DNA of 8,003 nucleotides, taken from Chitinophagaceae bacterium. Its GTDB lineage: Bacteria > Bacteroidota > Bacteroidia > Chitinophagales > Chitinophagaceae. The stretch spans positions 543 to 8,545 of the forward strand of contig PKYU01000328.1 in the NCBI GenBank assembly GCA_003132765.1, written 5' to 3'. Both the position numbers and the translations under genes were made by a program. Positions 7,447 to 8,003 of the stretch are shown one piece after another (position 1 is the first letter of the stretch; the number at the start of each line of letters is the position of its first letter). Below the pieces are notes generated by a model. The model saw only the letters and a list, made by a program, of their open reading frames with translations. It did no database searches and had not been told where the DNA came from.

Positions 7447-7977
7447 TTATTGAACCCCGGATGCTTTTTCCGTTTGCTGAATCTTATTATATTCATCTGC
7501 AGTTGGATCAACCATTGCATACCTCGGTATGTCATTAATGGTCATTTCGTCCAGTACATCAACTGCATTTTTATACGTCGCGTCTTTATCCGGTTTAATA
7601 ATAATAAATAAATCATCTGCAGGTGTACTCTTCTTTTTATCAAGGATAAGGTTTCTTAAATCTTTGTAATTCGTTGTCTGCATCTTGGCAGGATCATTTG
7701 CGAAGTAATAATAGATAACATTTGACTTACCTAACATTAATGTTAAAGATCCTGACTCTTTTACCTTATTGATTTCATCAGGTTTGTCTGTATCCTTTGG
7801 CATGTTCAGGTTCATAGCAGTCGACTGGGCTATGGTAGTCGTGAAAATGAAAAATGTAATTAATAAAAACCCGAGATCAACCATTGGCGTCAGATCCACG
7901 CGGGTAGAAAGTTTTTTACCTTTTTTTACACCGGGGCCTTTCTTTGCTCCACCGGATTTTACTTCCATTTCTGCCAT
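7447..7977 (-). CDS. exbD: ExbD/TolR-family biopolymer transport protein
   Basis: A 176-residue inner-membrane protein of the proton-driven ExbB-ExbD motor that energises TonB. It has a short basic cytoplasmic N-terminus (about residues 1-27), one membrane segment at about 30-50 and a periplasmic domain of about 125 residues. The motif RVDLTPMVDLGFLLITFF carries Asp34, which matches the membrane aspartate essential for proton movement in E. coli ExbD. Length is slightly above the usual 140-150 residues, mainly from the GK-rich N-terminus and extra periplasmic sequence. The start at 7975-7977 is the first Met; a second Met three codons on is a possible alternative. It lies directly upstream of tonB. 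Bacteroidota often carry exbB-exbD-exbD-tonB, so the missing ExbB and perhaps another ExbD are expected just beyond the right edge (inference). The 26 bp upstream in the window are almost pure A/T with no visible Shine-Dalgarno sequence. Confidence 0.94.
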   Translation of the reverse strand: MAEMEVKSGGAKKGPGVKKGKKLSTRVDLTPMVDLGFLLITFFIFTTTIAQSTAMNLNMPKDTDKPDEINKVKESGSLTLMLGKSNVIYYYFANDPAKMQTTNYKDLRNLILDKKKSTPADDLFIIIKPDKDATYKNAVDVLDEMTINDIPRYAMVDPTADEYNKIQQTEKASGVQ

Positions 7978-8003
7978 TGTAGAAAATTTTTTTTTAAAAA
8001 ATT

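Overview
This AT-rich window looks like chromosomal DNA of a member of the Bacteroidota, probably near the Chitinophagales or Sphingobacteriales. That placement is inferred from gene style: a TonB with a long cytoplasmic N-terminus and a C-terminal domain typical of the phylum, an ExbD directly upstream of tonB, a TPR-fused sensor kinase with an HEIQNPLNFV H-box, a secreted CotH-like protein, and starts without clear Shine-Dalgarno sequences. No marker gene is present to fix the genus.

Layout, left to right. (1) A plus-strand sensor histidine kinase (TPR repeats, one membrane segment, H-box, ATPase domain) enters from the left edge, so its N-terminus is missing. (2) It converges on a minus-strand gene for a secreted protein with a CotH/HipA-like kinase-fold signature. 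(3) Next come two minus-strand genes 51 bp apart, an MsbA-type ABC half-transporter followed by a soluble two-HKD phospholipase D superfamily protein. They may form one transcript, with a candidate Bacteroidota-type promoter just upstream of the ABC gene. (4) A 473-bp stretch without a convincing gene holds that promoter, an AT-rich inverted repeat, a near-identical direct repeat and, at its right end, a clear intrinsic terminator. (5) On the right, minus-strand exbD and tonB form the end of an ExbB/ExbD/TonB energy-transduction operon whose upstream part lies outside the window.

How the genes fit together: ExbD and TonB use the proton motive force to drive outer-membrane TonB-dependent transport. 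The ABC exporter and the PLD protein could act together on membrane lipid (inference). The kinase and the CotH-like protein have no visible partners here. I found no tRNA, rRNA, CRISPR array, insertion sequence or phage gene. Nothing in the window is clearly a new defence or mobile system; the least explained items are the CotH-like protein, the ABC-PLD pair and the repeats in the long intergenic region.
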